A stretch of 64,000 nucleotides of DNA from Nonomuraea wenchangensis (GCF_900111685.1 NZ_FOHX01000003.1:124001-188000); one strand, 5' to 3'; counted from the first letter of the stretch, positions 37,751-45,546 are shown. The notes: generated by a model from the letters alone, not told the origin. Numbers and translations are program-made.

Positions 37751-39682
37751 GTGACCACCGATGTGCAGCAGCTCGCCGACGAGCAGGAAGATGGCAAGGC
37801 CGGCCTGGCTGCCGCGGTGGCCGCGGCCCGCGAGCTGAAGAAGAAGGGCTACCGCTACCGGCACGCGCTCGTACCTCACGCGGTTGTGGCGGGCACCTGG
37901 TGCACGGGTGTCACCTTGCACGCGTTCGCGGTGCCCGCTTGGCAGGTGCTGGCCGGTGAGGTGGTGGTGGCTGCGGTGGCCGCGGCAGGGTTCCCGAAGG
38001 CACGCACGCGTCTGCGTCGCCGTATCTGGTGGACCGCCGCCGGCATGTGGCTGCCGATCGCGGCCGAGTTGGGTGCAGGCGACTGGCGGTTGTCGCTGCT
38101 CGCCGGCGTAGGTGGTCTGCTGGCGATCCCGCGGGTGTGGCGGTACCGCATCTCCATCGTCCGCCCGACCAAGAGCCGCCGGGAACTGGCCAGGAGCAAG
38201 CAGCGGGCGGCTTTGGAGGCGAAAGCTCCGGACCCGAACGTGACCGTATGGGCGGCGAAGACCGCCTCGCGCAAGGGCTCCCTGCCTGGGTCGAAGTTGA
38301 CGAATCGGACCCCGTTCGAGTACGGGGTCCGCTACCGGATCGAACTGGACGGGCAGACCACCGAAGACGCGACGGGTGCCCGCAAGCAGATCTGCGCCGA
38401 CTTCGGCAAAGCCCTCGATTACCTGCTGGTCGACGAGACCGACGACGGGCTGCTCAACGCGGCAGAGCTGACCATTCTGGACCGACTCGCCGTCGAGGAC
38501 GTGCAGCCATGGACCGAGCCGGGGCTCGACCTCGAAACCGGCGTGTGGCGGATCGCCCCGTTCGCTGACGGCCGCGGCGACGCAGCGCTGCAGGTGTGGG
38601 AGCCCGGCTCGGGGCCGCTGCCGGTCGGCGTGTTCGGCGCGATGCGCGTCGGGAAGTCCAGCATCATCAAGCAGGCTGCCGTCGAGTTCCGCAAGGCCAC
38701 AGAACGCGGCTACCCGATCCACCTCATCTACATGGACCCGCAGCGCGGCCAGTCCGCCCCCTCGGTTCTCCCCTACGTGTCCGAACCTGCGCTCGGCATC
38801 GACGAGATCCGGACCCGGCTGCTGCAGTTGCGGCAGGAGATGAACGACCGTAACGCCTACCTGGCGAAGGTCGAACACGTCGACAGCAACGGCTTCAAGC
38901 AGCGGGGCGTCCAGTCCTACGACCGGCCCGGCGCCCACGGCCTGCCGATGCTCATCGCCCCCATCGACGAGTTCCACAAGGTGGCGCAGTACGACGACCT
39001 CGCCGAGATCGTGCACGAGCTGATGGCCGAAGGGTCGAAGTGCGGCATCATGCCGTGGATCCTCAACCAGGACGCGATCGTCGACTCTCTGGGCGGCGGC
39101 GAGATCCTGCGTCTGCTCAACTCCGGCAACCTCGTCGTGCTGCGGACCGGCGACACTTACACGGCGCAGGCCACGTTCGGGGCGCGGCTGGAGGCGTACC
39201 CGGACCGGATCAGGAAGACGTTCCCCAATAGCAACAAGCACACCAAGGGCTGCGGCTACGTGCTCGGCGCCACCAGCCGATCAGTGATGATGCGCATCCG
39301 CGACGTCGCCAACCTGGGTGCGGTGCTCGGCGACGAACCCCCGCAGCCTATCCAGTGGATGTGCGGCACCTCCGCGCCCGCCGGCTCACCAGCGGAACCC
39401 GCCGCGGGCGACGACCAGGGCGAGCCCGGCGTCGAAGAGTTGCCGGACCTCGACCTGGACGGCAACGTCGTCGACTTCGTGGCGCTCGACCAGGAGCAGC
39501 AGACCAACGCGGAGCAGACCATCCTGCGCCTGCTGGACGGGGCGGAGAACGGCCTGGACGCGGCCGACCTCACGCTCGGCGCGGGCCTGCCGCTGGTGAC
39601 GGTGTTCCGAGTCGCGACGGACCTGTGCCACGCCGGCGTGGTGAGGCAGGACGGCGACCGGTACGTGAAGGTCGCCTCGTGA
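37751..39682 (+). CDS. TraB-type FtsK/SpoIIIE conjugative DNA translocase
   Basis: 643 residues. Two N-terminal membrane helices lie at about 40-100 (LVPHAVVAGTWCTGVTLHAF and further). A long linker follows, then a RecA-like motor. Walker A is GAMRVGKSS at about 296, the Walker B neighbourhood is MLIAPIDEFH at about 400, and the domain contains PFEYGVRYRIELDG and a DPQRGQS loop. The C-terminal 55 residues (AEQTILRLLDGAENGLDAADLTLGAGLPLVTVFRVATDL) form a winged helix like the DNA-reading domain of TraB. Actinomycete TraB proteins move double-stranded DNA between mycelia without relaxase or type IV secretion. GTG 37751. It ends the rightward operon of membrane proteins. Confidence 0.85.
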   Translation: MTTDVQQLADEQEDGKAGLAAAVAAARELKKKGYRYRHALVPHAVVAGTWCTGVTLHAFAVPAWQVLAGEVVVAAVAAAGFPKARTRLRRRIWWTAAGMWLPIAAELGAGDWRLSLLAGVGGLLAIPRVWRYRISIVRPTKSRRELARSKQRAALEAKAPDPNVTVWAAKTASRKGSLPGSKLTNRTPFEYGVRYRIELDGQTTEDATGARKQICADFGKALDYLLVDETDDGLLNAAELTILDRLAVEDVQPWTEPGLDLETGVWRIAPFADGRGDAALQVWEPGSGPLPVGVFGAMRVGKSSIIKQAAVEFRKATERGYPIHLIYMDPQRGQSAPSVLPYVSEPALGIDEIRTRLLQLRQEMNDRNAYLAKVEHVDSNGFKQRGVQSYDRPGAHGLPMLIAPIDEFHKVAQYDDLAEIVHELMAEGSKCGIMPWILNQDAIVDSLGGGEILRLLNSGNLVVLRTGDTYTAQATFGARLEAYPDRIRKTFPNSNKHTKGCGYVLGATSRSVMMRIRDVANLGAVLGDEPPQPIQWMCGTSAPAGSPAEPAAGDDQGEPGVEELPDLDLDGNVVDFVALDQEQQTNAEQTILRLLDGAENGLDAADLTLGAGLPLVTVFRVATDLCHAGVVRQDGDRYVKVAS

Positions 39683-39683
39683 G

Positions 39684-40067
39684 TCAGCGGCGGATCCACT
39701 CCGGTTCCGGGATGTCGCTGGTGACCTTCCACAGCGGGTCTGGGAACCGTGACGGCCAGTCCTGGTACATGGCGTGCACGTACACGTTGCCGCCGACATC
39801 GCCGTGCTTGCGTCGGGCCTCGGCGAGTGTGTCCAAGAGCCGCTTGAGCGATTCGGCGGCGTACCTTCCGGGGCAGGTAAGCGCGCACATCGGCGCTTCT
39901 CCCAGCACTCCTGCCATGAGCCGCACCCAGTTTGCCCGGTCCAACCATTTGGTCGGGTGGTATTTCGTCCGGTCGTCCCTTTCGTTCTCGACGTCGAGGG
40001 TCACCGACGTGATGGCGTCGGCTCGAACCATCCGGAACCCGTTCTCGGCCACCAGCCACGCTGTCAT
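39684..40067 (-). CDS. Hypothetical protein, antisense-facing next to traB
   Basis: The 127-residue product has no membrane segment. It begins MTAWLVAENGFRMVRADAITSVTLDV, which looks like a beta-rich domain, and has WLDRANWVRLMAGV in the middle and a Trp-rich tail (YQDWPSRFPDPLWKV). ATG 40067 is chosen because the sequence before it looks non-coding; an upstream start at 40151 is possible. Its stop is one base after the TraB gene stop, so the two converge without a gap. Function unknown. Confidence 0.5.
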   Translation of the reverse strand: MTAWLVAENGFRMVRADAITSVTLDVENERDDRTKYHPTKWLDRANWVRLMAGVLGEAPMCALTCPGRYAAESLKRLLDTLAEARRKHGDVGGNVYVHAMYQDWPSRFPDPLWKVTSDIPEPEWIRR

Positions 40068-40149
40068 GCCTGCCAGCGTGAGCGACACCGCGTCAATGAG
40101 CAACCCCAGTTCACGGCAACCAAACCTCACCGAAGAAAAGGAGCAGCGC

Positions 40150-40308
40150 ATGGCGCTGTCCGACTACACCCCCGAGGCGATCGAGAAGATCCTCGACAGC
40201 GCCGTCGACATGGCGATCGCGTGTGACGACGGCGACCACGACGGTGCCCAGGCAGCCACCAACAAGGCGATCATCCTCGCCCGTAACCTCCGCAACCGGA
40301 GCCGCTGA
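40150..40308 (+). CDS. Small acidic helical protein
   Basis: The 52-residue product (ALSDYTPEAIEKILDSAVDMAI ... ATNKAIILARNLRNRSR) starts at ATG 40150 with AAGGAG upstream. A clear terminator follows. It is likely expressed, but no family or function is recognised. Confidence 0.55.
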   Translation: MALSDYTPEAIEKILDSAVDMAIACDDGDHDGAQAATNKAIILARNLRNRSR

Positions 40309-40318
40309 GGTTGCGGAT

Positions 40319-40343
40319 CCCCGCCCGGCGACGTCGGGCGGGG
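40319..40343 (+). terminator. Intrinsic terminator
   Basis: ccccgcccg (40319-40327) pairs perfectly with cgggcgggg (40335-40343), loop of 7 nt, 11 bp after the stop at 40308. A second small hairpin, ccggagc / gctccgg, follows at 40347-40362. Confidence 0.75.
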
Positions 40344-40384
40344 TGTCCGGAGCAGAGCGCTCCGGGAGCAGAAAGAGGATCACC

Positions 40385-40591
40385 ATGGCCAGAAACATCG
40401 CCTCCAGAGAGAGCCGCCAAGAGAGAGTGCTGGTCGGCGTTCGCGAAGTCCTCAAGCGGAACCGTCACTGGCTCAACCAGGACCTCGACTGGGCCTCGCG
40501 TCAAATCGCCGCCGACCTGACGCGGGCGGGGGACCCCTGCACGGAGCAGGAGGTTCGGGCCGCTCTCGACGAGATCAAAACCCGGGCGTGA
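40385..40591 (+). CDS. Small basic protein, possible DNA binding
   Basis: The 68-residue product (ARNIASRESRQERVLVGVREVLKRNRHWLNQDLDWASRQIAADL ... VRAALDEIKTRA) is helical and rich in Arg, with a winged-helix look (ADLTRAGDPCTEQEVRAALDEI). ATG 40385 with AGAGGA upstream. No family recognised. Confidence 0.5.
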   Translation: MARNIASRESRQERVLVGVREVLKRNRHWLNQDLDWASRQIAADLTRAGDPCTEQEVRAALDEIKTRA

Positions 40592-40634
40592 AGACCATCT
40601 GGGACAACCTCACGGACGGCAGAAGGGAAAGCCC

Positions 40635-40760
40635 GTGAGAGGGTTCACGCACCCCGACGTGCTCACCCGAGGTGTCCGGGAGGGGTGGGCCGACCCGGAG
40701 ACGGACCCGACCCGCATCTCCTGGGCGCCGCGCCAAGCCGCCGCGCCTGGCTGTATGTGA
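40635..40760 (+). CDS. Very small open frame
   Basis: 41 codons from GTG 40635 with AAGGGAAA upstream to TGA 40758-40760, overlapping the base of the next terminator. The product (MRGFTHPDVLTRGVREGWADPE and following) has no recognisable domain. Support is only the ribosome site and position. Confidence 0.35.
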   Translation: MRGFTHPDVLTRGVREGWADPETDPTRISWAPRQAAAPGCM

Positions 40761-40797
40761 GAGCCCTGGCCTGCTTCCCCGCGGGCCGGGGCTCTCC
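40759..40797 (+). terminator. Intrinsic terminator (first copy of a repeated element)
   Basis: gagagccc (40759-40766) pairs with gggctctc (40789-40796), and the inner ggcc/ggcc extends the stem. A second copy with compensating base changes occurs at 42525-42562. Confidence 0.75.
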
Positions 40798-40888
40798 GTG
40801 TGTTTCTTCATGATTTTCAAGAAACTCTACTGACGGTGCCCCACTCGCGGCGTAGCGTCAAAGCCGCGTCCTCCGAACCGAGGTGAGC

Positions 40889-41743
40889 ATGACAAGCCAC
40901 GACACGATCATGCAGGCACGGCAGGCACTCGCCGCCCGCCTCAAAGAACTCCGCCTCCATGCCGACGGCCAGCGCATGACCGGCGAACGCCTCGCCGCAG
41001 CAATGGGCTGGGAAGGCAGGAAGGCCCGCATCTCGAAAATCGAGAACGGCACGCAACTCCCCTCCGTGGACGACATCCGCGCGTGGGCCACCGCGTGCGG
41101 CGCCGAAGACCAGATCCCCGACTTGATTGAGCAGGTGCGCACCATCGACAGCATGTACACCGAGTGGCGCCGGCTGGAGAAGACCGGCCTAGGCCAGATC
41201 CAGGAAGCGTTCGTCGGCCTCTACGAGCGGACCGTCCAGCTCCGGGTGTGGCAGCACTCCGCAGTGCCCGGCCTGCTACAGACGGAGGCGTACGCGCGAG
41301 CACACCTCTCGACGATCATCTCGTTCCGCGGCATCCCCGACGATGTGGAACGGGCCGTCGCGGCGAGAATGGCGCAGCAGCAAACGATCGGCGGAGTACG
41401 CCGGTTCGCGTTCCTGATCGGCGAGCAGGCGTTGAGGACGCCGATGGTCGACCCCAGCGACATGGCCGCCCAGCTCGACAAGCTGGCTGGTCTGACCAGC
41501 GGTAGCCCGCACGTGAGTGTCGGCATCCTGCCGGGCGGGGTGAAGCCTCCGGTGATGCCACCAGAGAACTTCTGGATCTACGACACGGCGGAGGTCCGGG
41601 TGGATGGCGTCGCAGCGCAGTTCCGGATCAAGAAGCCTGACGACGTCGCGGTGTACGAGAAGGCGTTCGCTGCGTTGGCGCAGGTTGCGGTGTACGGGCA
41701 GGCTGCTCGCGAGCTGATCGAAGCCGCCGCCGGAGATATTTAA
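40889..41743 (+). CDS. XRE-family regulator with DUF5753 domain
   Basis: 284 residues. The N-terminal XRE helix-turn-helix is at about residues 8-75 (RQALAARLKELRLHADGQRMTGERLAAAMGW, then ARISKIENGTQLPSVDDIRAWATACG). The DUF5753 domain runs to the end, with the hallmark VPGLLQTEAYARA and the later VSVGILPGGV. In actinomycetes such proteins come with a small DUF397 partner, as here at 41831, and influence development or antibiotic production. A resemblance to toxin-antitoxin-like pairs has been suggested. ATG 40889 with GAGGTGA. The pair is typical cargo of actinomycete elements. Confidence 0.92.
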   Translation: MTSHDTIMQARQALAARLKELRLHADGQRMTGERLAAAMGWEGRKARISKIENGTQLPSVDDIRAWATACGAEDQIPDLIEQVRTIDSMYTEWRRLEKTGLGQIQEAFVGLYERTVQLRVWQHSAVPGLLQTEAYARAHLSTIISFRGIPDDVERAVAARMAQQQTIGGVRRFAFLIGEQALRTPMVDPSDMAAQLDKLAGLTSGSPHVSVGILPGGVKPPVMPPENFWIYDTAEVRVDGVAAQFRIKKPDDVAVYEKAFAALAQVAVYGQAARELIEAAAGDI

Positions 41744-41830
41744 GCAACTTCTCGAAACTTCGTTGGCCCCTCTCGCGCCTCCTATCTACCGTCAGGAACG
41801 AACCACTCGCCTGCATGTGAGGAGGTCCAC

Positions 41831-42040
41831 GTGGATCTGTACAAGCATCCGCTCAACCAGCCGACGTTCCGCCGTCTGTGCGGAGGCAACCAGGACGAGG
41901 AAGAGATGGAGTCCTGCGTCGAGATCGCCCCGATTTCCGGCGCTCCGGACACGTTCGCCCTGCGTGACTCGAAGAACCCGAACGCCGGGACACTCCGGTT
42001 CACCGGCGACGAGCTGCGCGCGGCCGGCATGAACGTCTAG
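41831..42040 (+). CDS. DUF397 domain protein, partner of the XRE regulator
   Basis: The 69-residue product carries the DUF397 pattern: NQPTFRRLCGG near the start, the central CVEIAPISGAPDTFALRDSKNP, then LRFTGDELRA. GTG 41831 has GGAGG at good spacing. The gene follows the XRE-DUF5753 gene by 87 bp, and a strong terminator follows it. DUF397 proteins are thought to counteract or modulate the cognate XRE protein. Confidence 0.9.
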   Translation: MDLYKHPLNQPTFRRLCGGNQDEEEMESCVEIAPISGAPDTFALRDSKNPNAGTLRFTGDELRAAGMNV

Positions 42041-42052
42041 CACGACACCATG

Positions 42053-42093
42053 AGGGCGGCCCCTGCCTGATCCAAGCAAGCAGGGGCCGCCCT
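42053..42093 (+). terminator. Intrinsic terminator after DUF397
   Basis: Fourteen-bp perfect stem: agggcggcccctgc (42053-42066) with gcaggggccgccct (42080-42093), 13-nt loop, followed by TTT. Confidence 0.9.
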
Positions 42094-42119
42094 TTGCACT
42101 CTACGAGAGAGAGCCGATC

Positions 42120-42512
42120 ATGCACTGGCACGCCTACCGGTGGACCGGCAACGGAGCCGACCGCGGCAACGAGGGCGAGCGCCGCCCTTCCTCGCCGGAC
42201 TTCCCCGGTTCGCACCTGCCGCCGATGCGAACGGGCGACTGGCTGGCCAAGCCCGCCTCCCGTATCGCCGATACTTTCCACGGCGCGGAGGACGCGGTGG
42301 GGTGGCTGGCCGGCGAGTACGGCAAGGTAGGCGCGGCTCTGCTTTGCGGGGACCGCATCCCCTTGGAGGACCGTCTGGCGGACGCGCGGGACTTGCTGCC
42401 TCGCGGGGTGGACGTCCAGTGGGGCGAGTGGATGCAGGGCGGCCGGTTCGTGACCTTGGGCGTGATCTGCTGCCCGAACCGGCACGTGCCCCATCCCTGC
42501 CCACTGCGCTGA
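42120..42512 (+). CDS. Hypothetical cargo protein
   Basis: The 130-residue product has no signal or membrane segment. It starts HWHAYRWTGNGADRGNEGERRP, has a middle GAEDAVGWLAGEYGKVGAALLCGD and ends VTLGVICCPNRHVPHPCPLR. The Cys-Cys and Cys-Pro near the C-terminus could bind metal. ATG 42120 with GAGAGAG upstream. No family recognised. Confidence 0.55.
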   Translation: MHWHAYRWTGNGADRGNEGERRPSSPDFPGSHLPPMRTGDWLAKPASRIADTFHGAEDAVGWLAGEYGKVGAALLCGDRIPLEDRLADARDLLPRGVDVQWGEWMQGGRFVTLGVICCPNRHVPHPCPLR

Positions 42513-42524
42513 GCGGAGACGCGC

Positions 42525-42562
42525 GAGAGCCTCAGCCTGCTTCCCTGCGGGCTGGGGCTCTC
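42525..42562 (+). terminator. Intrinsic terminator (second copy of a repeated element)
   Basis: gagagcc (42525-42531) pairs with ggctctc at the 42562 end, with inner cagcc/ggctg pairing. It has the same tgcttccc-gcgggc loop as the copy at 40759-40797, but the stem differs by paired, compensating substitutions. Confidence 0.72.
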
Positions 42563-42612
42563 TCATGTCAGGCTATGGGACACCTGCTCGACGACCCGAA
42601 GGGAGCATCCTC

Positions 42613-43503
42613 GTGAGCCGCGCACACTGGGAGGACATGCCGGAGCAGGCTCACGCCGAGGTGGAGGCTCGCCTCGGGCGGGTCGTCAAGGCGGAGACGG
42701 TCGAGGGCGGCATCATGCCCGGACTGGCCTGCCGCCTGCACATGGAGGACGGCCGGGACGTGTTCCTGAAGGCGATCCAATCCACGCATCCGGGCGCGAC
42801 CCTGCACCGGCGGGAAGCGTGGGCCGGGCGAGCCCTGCCGGAGACGGTTCCCGCGCCGCGGCTACTGTGGCACGGCGATGTGGCTGGCTGGCTCCTGATG
42901 GCGTCCGAGTTCGTCGGCGACGCCCGGCACGCTGATCTGTCGCCCGGCTCGCCGGATCTGCCCGCCGTCCTGGAGACGATCGCGGGGCTCGGTGCGATGC
43001 TGACCCCTGCCCCTGGCGGTGCGCCGCCGGTCCTCGACAACATTGCTCCGCTGCAGGCGACGGGGCGTCACCTGCTGCACAGGCCCCCCGGAGTCCTGCC
43101 CGACCGGGACGTGTACGCGGCGGCGCTCGCCCGGTTCGACGCCGGCGCGGTCCGCGGGGACACGCTCCTGCACTACGACCTGTCCGCGAGCAACCTGCTC
43201 GTCGCCGACGGCAGGGTGCACGTCCTGGACTGGTCGTTCGCCGCCCGCGGTGCCGCCTGGATGGACGCGGCCATGTTCGCCCCCCGACTGGTCGAGGCGG
43301 GCCACGCCCCGGACGCGGTGGACGCCATGCTGTCGCGGGTCCCGTCGTGGCGCGAGGTGCCCCGAGACGCGCTCGTGGGCCTGGCTGCGCTGTGGACGAT
43401 GTTCCGCGTCTACAAGTCGATGTACGGGCCGGAGGAAGTAAGGGAGGGTCGGGCTCGGGCAGCAGCCGCGGGCCGGGCCTGGCTGGAGCGTCTTGCCGCA
43501 TAA
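42613..43503 (+). CDS. APH/choline-kinase-fold phosphotransferase
   Basis: 296 residues. The catalytic loop LLHYDLSASNLLVADGRVHVLDWSFA (about residues 190-215) has the kinase HxDxxxxN motif and the metal-binding D-W of aminoglycoside phosphotransferase-like enzymes. The N-lobe has FLKAIQSTHPGATLHRREAWAGRALP with the nucleotide lysine. The substrate could be an antibiotic, a small metabolite or a macromolecule; nothing in the sequence tells which. GTG 42613 with AAGGGAG. It is accessory cargo of the element, followed at 90 bp by a Nudix gene in the same direction. Confidence 0.82.
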   Translation: MSRAHWEDMPEQAHAEVEARLGRVVKAETVEGGIMPGLACRLHMEDGRDVFLKAIQSTHPGATLHRREAWAGRALPETVPAPRLLWHGDVAGWLLMASEFVGDARHADLSPGSPDLPAVLETIAGLGAMLTPAPGGAPPVLDNIAPLQATGRHLLHRPPGVLPDRDVYAAALARFDAGAVRGDTLLHYDLSASNLLVADGRVHVLDWSFAARGAAWMDAAMFAPRLVEAGHAPDAVDAMLSRVPSWREVPRDALVGLAALWTMFRVYKSMYGPEEVREGRARAAAAGRAWLERLAA

Positions 43504-43593
43504 CGTCTCCCTGGCCGAAACAGACCCGCGCTCCCCGCGCTGGCGCGTAGCGTGAAACCCACTACGCATCGCCTACCGCCGGGGAGCACAGCC

Positions 43594-44076
43594 ATGTCCG
43601 AGCCCTTCCGACCCCACGTCGGCGTGCACCTGATCCTCATCGAGGACGGCAAGATCCTGCTGCTGCTCCGCGCGAACACGAGCTTCGCTGACGGATCCTG
43701 GTCAGTGCCCGGCGGCTGCCTCGACGCCGGCGAAACCCTGCCCGAGGGCGCCGCGCGCGAGGCCCGCGAAGAGCTCGGCATCGTCATCGACCCTGCCGAC
43801 CTCGCGTTCGCTGGCCTGTGCCACCACGCCGACCCTGATGGCCAGGCCCGCATCGGCGTGTTCTTCGCCGCCACCCGCTGGACTGGGGAGCCCATCAACG
43901 CCGAGCCCGGCAGATGCGACCAGATCGCCTGGTTCGCGCTCGACGACCTTCCCGACGACGTCGTCACCTACATCCGTACTGGCATCGACGCGTACCGCCA
44001 CGAACAGGCATTCAGCCTCGACGGCTGGCAGGCAGCGGTCGCGGGCCGGACACGGCTCGACCGCCTGACCGCGTGA
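43594..44076 (+). CDS. Nudix hydrolase
   Basis: The 160-residue product has a complete Nudix box GGCLDAGETLPEGAAREAREELG at about residues 40-62, matching GX5EX7REUXEEXGU. Nudix enzymes cleave nucleoside diphosphates linked to another moiety. The N-terminal VGVHLILIEDGKILLLLRAN resembles the MutT/NTP pyrophosphatase branch. ATG 43594 with GGGGAG. It forms a pair with the upstream kinase-fold gene. House-cleaning or resistance roles are both possible. Confidence 0.88.
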   Translation: MSEPFRPHVGVHLILIEDGKILLLLRANTSFADGSWSVPGGCLDAGETLPEGAAREAREELGIVIDPADLAFAGLCHHADPDGQARIGVFFAATRWTGEPINAEPGRCDQIAWFALDDLPDDVVTYIRTGIDAYRHEQAFSLDGWQAAVAGRTRLDRLTA

Positions 44077-44093
44077 CCTCGCGCGGACTGTGC

Positions 44094-44120
44094 GCCCTCG
44101 ACTCGCCACGAGTCGGGGGC
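44094..44120. terminator. Terminator between Nudix and convergent gene
   Basis: The stem 44094-44104 (gccctcgactc) pairs with 44110-44120 (gagtcgggggc), with one G:T pair and a 5-nt loop. It lies between the Nudix gene stop (44076) and the convergent stop (44130). Confidence 0.7.
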
Positions 44121-44129
44121 GTTCGCGTG

Positions 44130-44417
44130 TTACGCCTCCTGCGCCGCCCTGGCTGCCTTTCGGAGCGCCGCCTCCGCCTTGATGGGTCCGCCGTCCCCGT
44201 CCCAGCGTTTGTGGCCCAGGAGGGCAGCGAGGGCGTCGAGACGGGCGGTACGGGCCGCTTCCCACTCCTCCTGGAGCTCTCGCGGTACTGCCGCCTCTCC
44301 GGCCGCTACAGCCGTGCTCGACGGCATGAGCGCGGTGAGGCGCTGAACCTCGGCGTCGACGAGGTCGTAGGCGCGCTGCGCTTCGATCGCCTCAGACGGT
44401 ATCTGCTGGTCAGACAA
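44130..44417 (-). CDS. Small coiled-coil protein
   Basis: The 95-residue product is almost entirely helical: SEAIEAQRAYDLVDAEVQRLTALMP, then ELQEEWEAARTARLDALAALLG and a closing KAEAALRKAARAAQEA. TTG 44417 has a GGGGG run upstream. No known family; it reads opposite to the cargo genes. The 178 bp before the next rightward gene shows no further gene. Confidence 0.5.
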   Translation of the reverse strand: MSDQQIPSEAIEAQRAYDLVDAEVQRLTALMPSSTAVAAGEAAVPRELQEEWEAARTARLDALAALLGHKRWDGDGGPIKAEAALRKAARAAQEA

Positions 44418-44594
44418 TGCTTTCCCCCAGGATGCGGCACGGTCCGTTGATCCTACGACGCCCGCTCATGCCGATCGCCGCTGACGCCCCAGCGGAAGGT
44501 GGGACTCCGACTTGTCTACGGCCCGTGACAACCCGATCACGTCTGCCGCCGTCTCACTCGTGTCACGTTCCACCCCCTAGTCTCTGGAGTCTCG

Positions 44595-44864
44595 ATGCTC
44601 AGACGTCTGCTCGTGTCCGCCGTCCTCGCCGGGTCGGCTCTGGCCGGCCCTGTGGCGGCTTCCGCGCCCGCCCTGGCCGCCGCTCAGGCACAGGCTTCGG
44701 CTGCGTGCACGTACAAGCGGGACGGGAACGTGTGGCGCTGCATCACGCCTGGCGCGTACTGCCCGAAGGCCGCCCACAGCCGGTACGGGTACGCCAAGAC
44801 CACGGGCAAGCGGTACCGGTGTACTCAGTACACGCGGACGACCTGGCGGTGGAAGCGCGCCTGA
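44595..44864 (+). CDS. Small secreted protein with four cysteines
   Basis: The 89-residue product has a clear signal peptide (MLRRLLVSAVLAGSALAGPVAASAP, Ala-rich cleavage region). The mature part of about 55 residues contains CTYKRDGNVWRC, GAYCPKAAHSRYGYAK and YRCTQ, with four cysteines likely forming two disulfides. The end is aromatic and basic (YTRTTWRWKRA). It could bind the cell wall or DNA. ATG 44595. A terminator follows. Confidence 0.65.
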   Translation: MLRRLLVSAVLAGSALAGPVAASAPALAAAQAQASAACTYKRDGNVWRCITPGAYCPKAAHSRYGYAKTTGKRYRCTQYTRTTWRWKRA

Positions 44865-44880
44865 CCTCGGACAGCACGAA

Positions 44881-44916
44881 GGAGCCCCCGCCGGTCCGAA
44901 GACCAGCGGGGGCTCC
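44881..44916 (+). terminator. Intrinsic terminator
   Basis: ggagcccccgc (44881-44891) pairs perfectly with gcgggggctcc (44906-44916), 17 bp after the secreted-protein gene. Confidence 0.85.
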
Positions 44917-44968
44917 CCTGTTTGATGAGTTCGTTTCGGTGGCGCACAACCTGATCAAACATTGCTGG

Positions 44969-45097
44969 TCAGGCTCTTTGACGGTCATTTGCCGGCAGTG
45001 GCTCCTCGGGCTCCACGTCGGGGTCGTCGAGCGGGATGTCCAGCAGTTCGGCGATGTTCCGAGGGATGGGCGGGCCGGTGTACTCGTCGTCGCTCAT
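44969..45097 (-). CDS. Very small acidic protein
   Basis: The 42-residue product (SDDEYTGPPIPRNIAELLDIP and following acidic, Pro-rich residues) starts at ATG 45097 with a perfect GGAGG upstream. Expression looks likely; function unknown. Confidence 0.5.
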   Translation of the reverse strand: MSDDEYTGPPIPRNIAELLDIPLDDPDVEPEEPLPANDRQRA

Positions 45098-45181
45098 CGC
45101 ACCTCCCAACGAGCTCCCAGCTTCTCCCAGTTCTGGGAGTTGAAAGGGGCCGGGCGGCCTTGCGGCGACCCGACCCCGTAA

Positions 45182-45233
45182 GCCTGCCCAGCCCCGACCT
45201 CCAAGCCGGGACGCGAAGCCGCACCGGGCAGGC
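45182..45233. ncRNA. Possible structured RNA (three-way junction)
   Basis: The outer stem gcctgccc (45182-45189) with gggcaggc (45226-45233) encloses two small hairpins (cccg...cggg and gcg...cgc). It has no T-loop consensus and no anticodon arm, so it is not a tRNA. The rest of the gene-free stretch 45,098-45,345 contains only a ctcccag...ctgggag repeat near 45,112-45,140. Confidence 0.3.
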
Positions 45234-45345
45234 ATGTACCCGCTCTCCGTGTTTCCCGAGACAGGTCAGCAGGCCGCCCAGCGCACGTGGTAGGCGACCC
45301 GCCGAGCACGCCTCCTGGTCATCGGATGCGAGCACCGCGGCTACG

Positions 45346-45419
45346 TACCTGCACCACGACTTGAACGTGGGCCCTCCGCTGTATGAAGGCGGCGCTCTCA
45401 CCAACTGAGCTATGCAGGC
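45346..45419 (-). tRNA. tRNA with CAT anticodon (Met or Ile2 type), element-encoded
   Basis: A complete cloverleaf reads on the minus strand. The 7-bp acceptor stem is GCCTGCA (5' end at 45419) with TGCAGGT, including one G:U pair. The D-arm is GCTC-AGTTGGTGA-GAGC. The anticodon arm CCGCC-TTCATAC-AGCGG has anticodon CAT (complement at 45383-45385) and one C:A mismatch next to the loop. The T-arm is CCACG-TTCAAGT-CGTGG. The discriminator is A and no CCA is encoded. Whether it is charged with Met or, after lysidine modification, Ile cannot be told. Confidence 0.88.
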
Positions 45420-45546
45420 TTGGGCGGCTACCAGTCCCGGACTCGCACCGGCCCTGTCCCGCCGCCAGGGTGCCCCTTCGGGCCTGCGCCTCGACTATCC
45501 CACCGATATGAGGTGGTCCTCCACCTCTTATCGCCGAGAAGCACGA

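Noticed and set aside
45425..45510. A second tRNA-like sequence next to the CAT tRNA (TATCGGT/ACTGGTA pairing and a GTGCGAGTC T-loop-like stretch)
   Set aside because: No consistent D-arm and anticodon arm can be folded in register with the acceptor pairing; it may be a decayed tRNA but I cannot support it as a gene.
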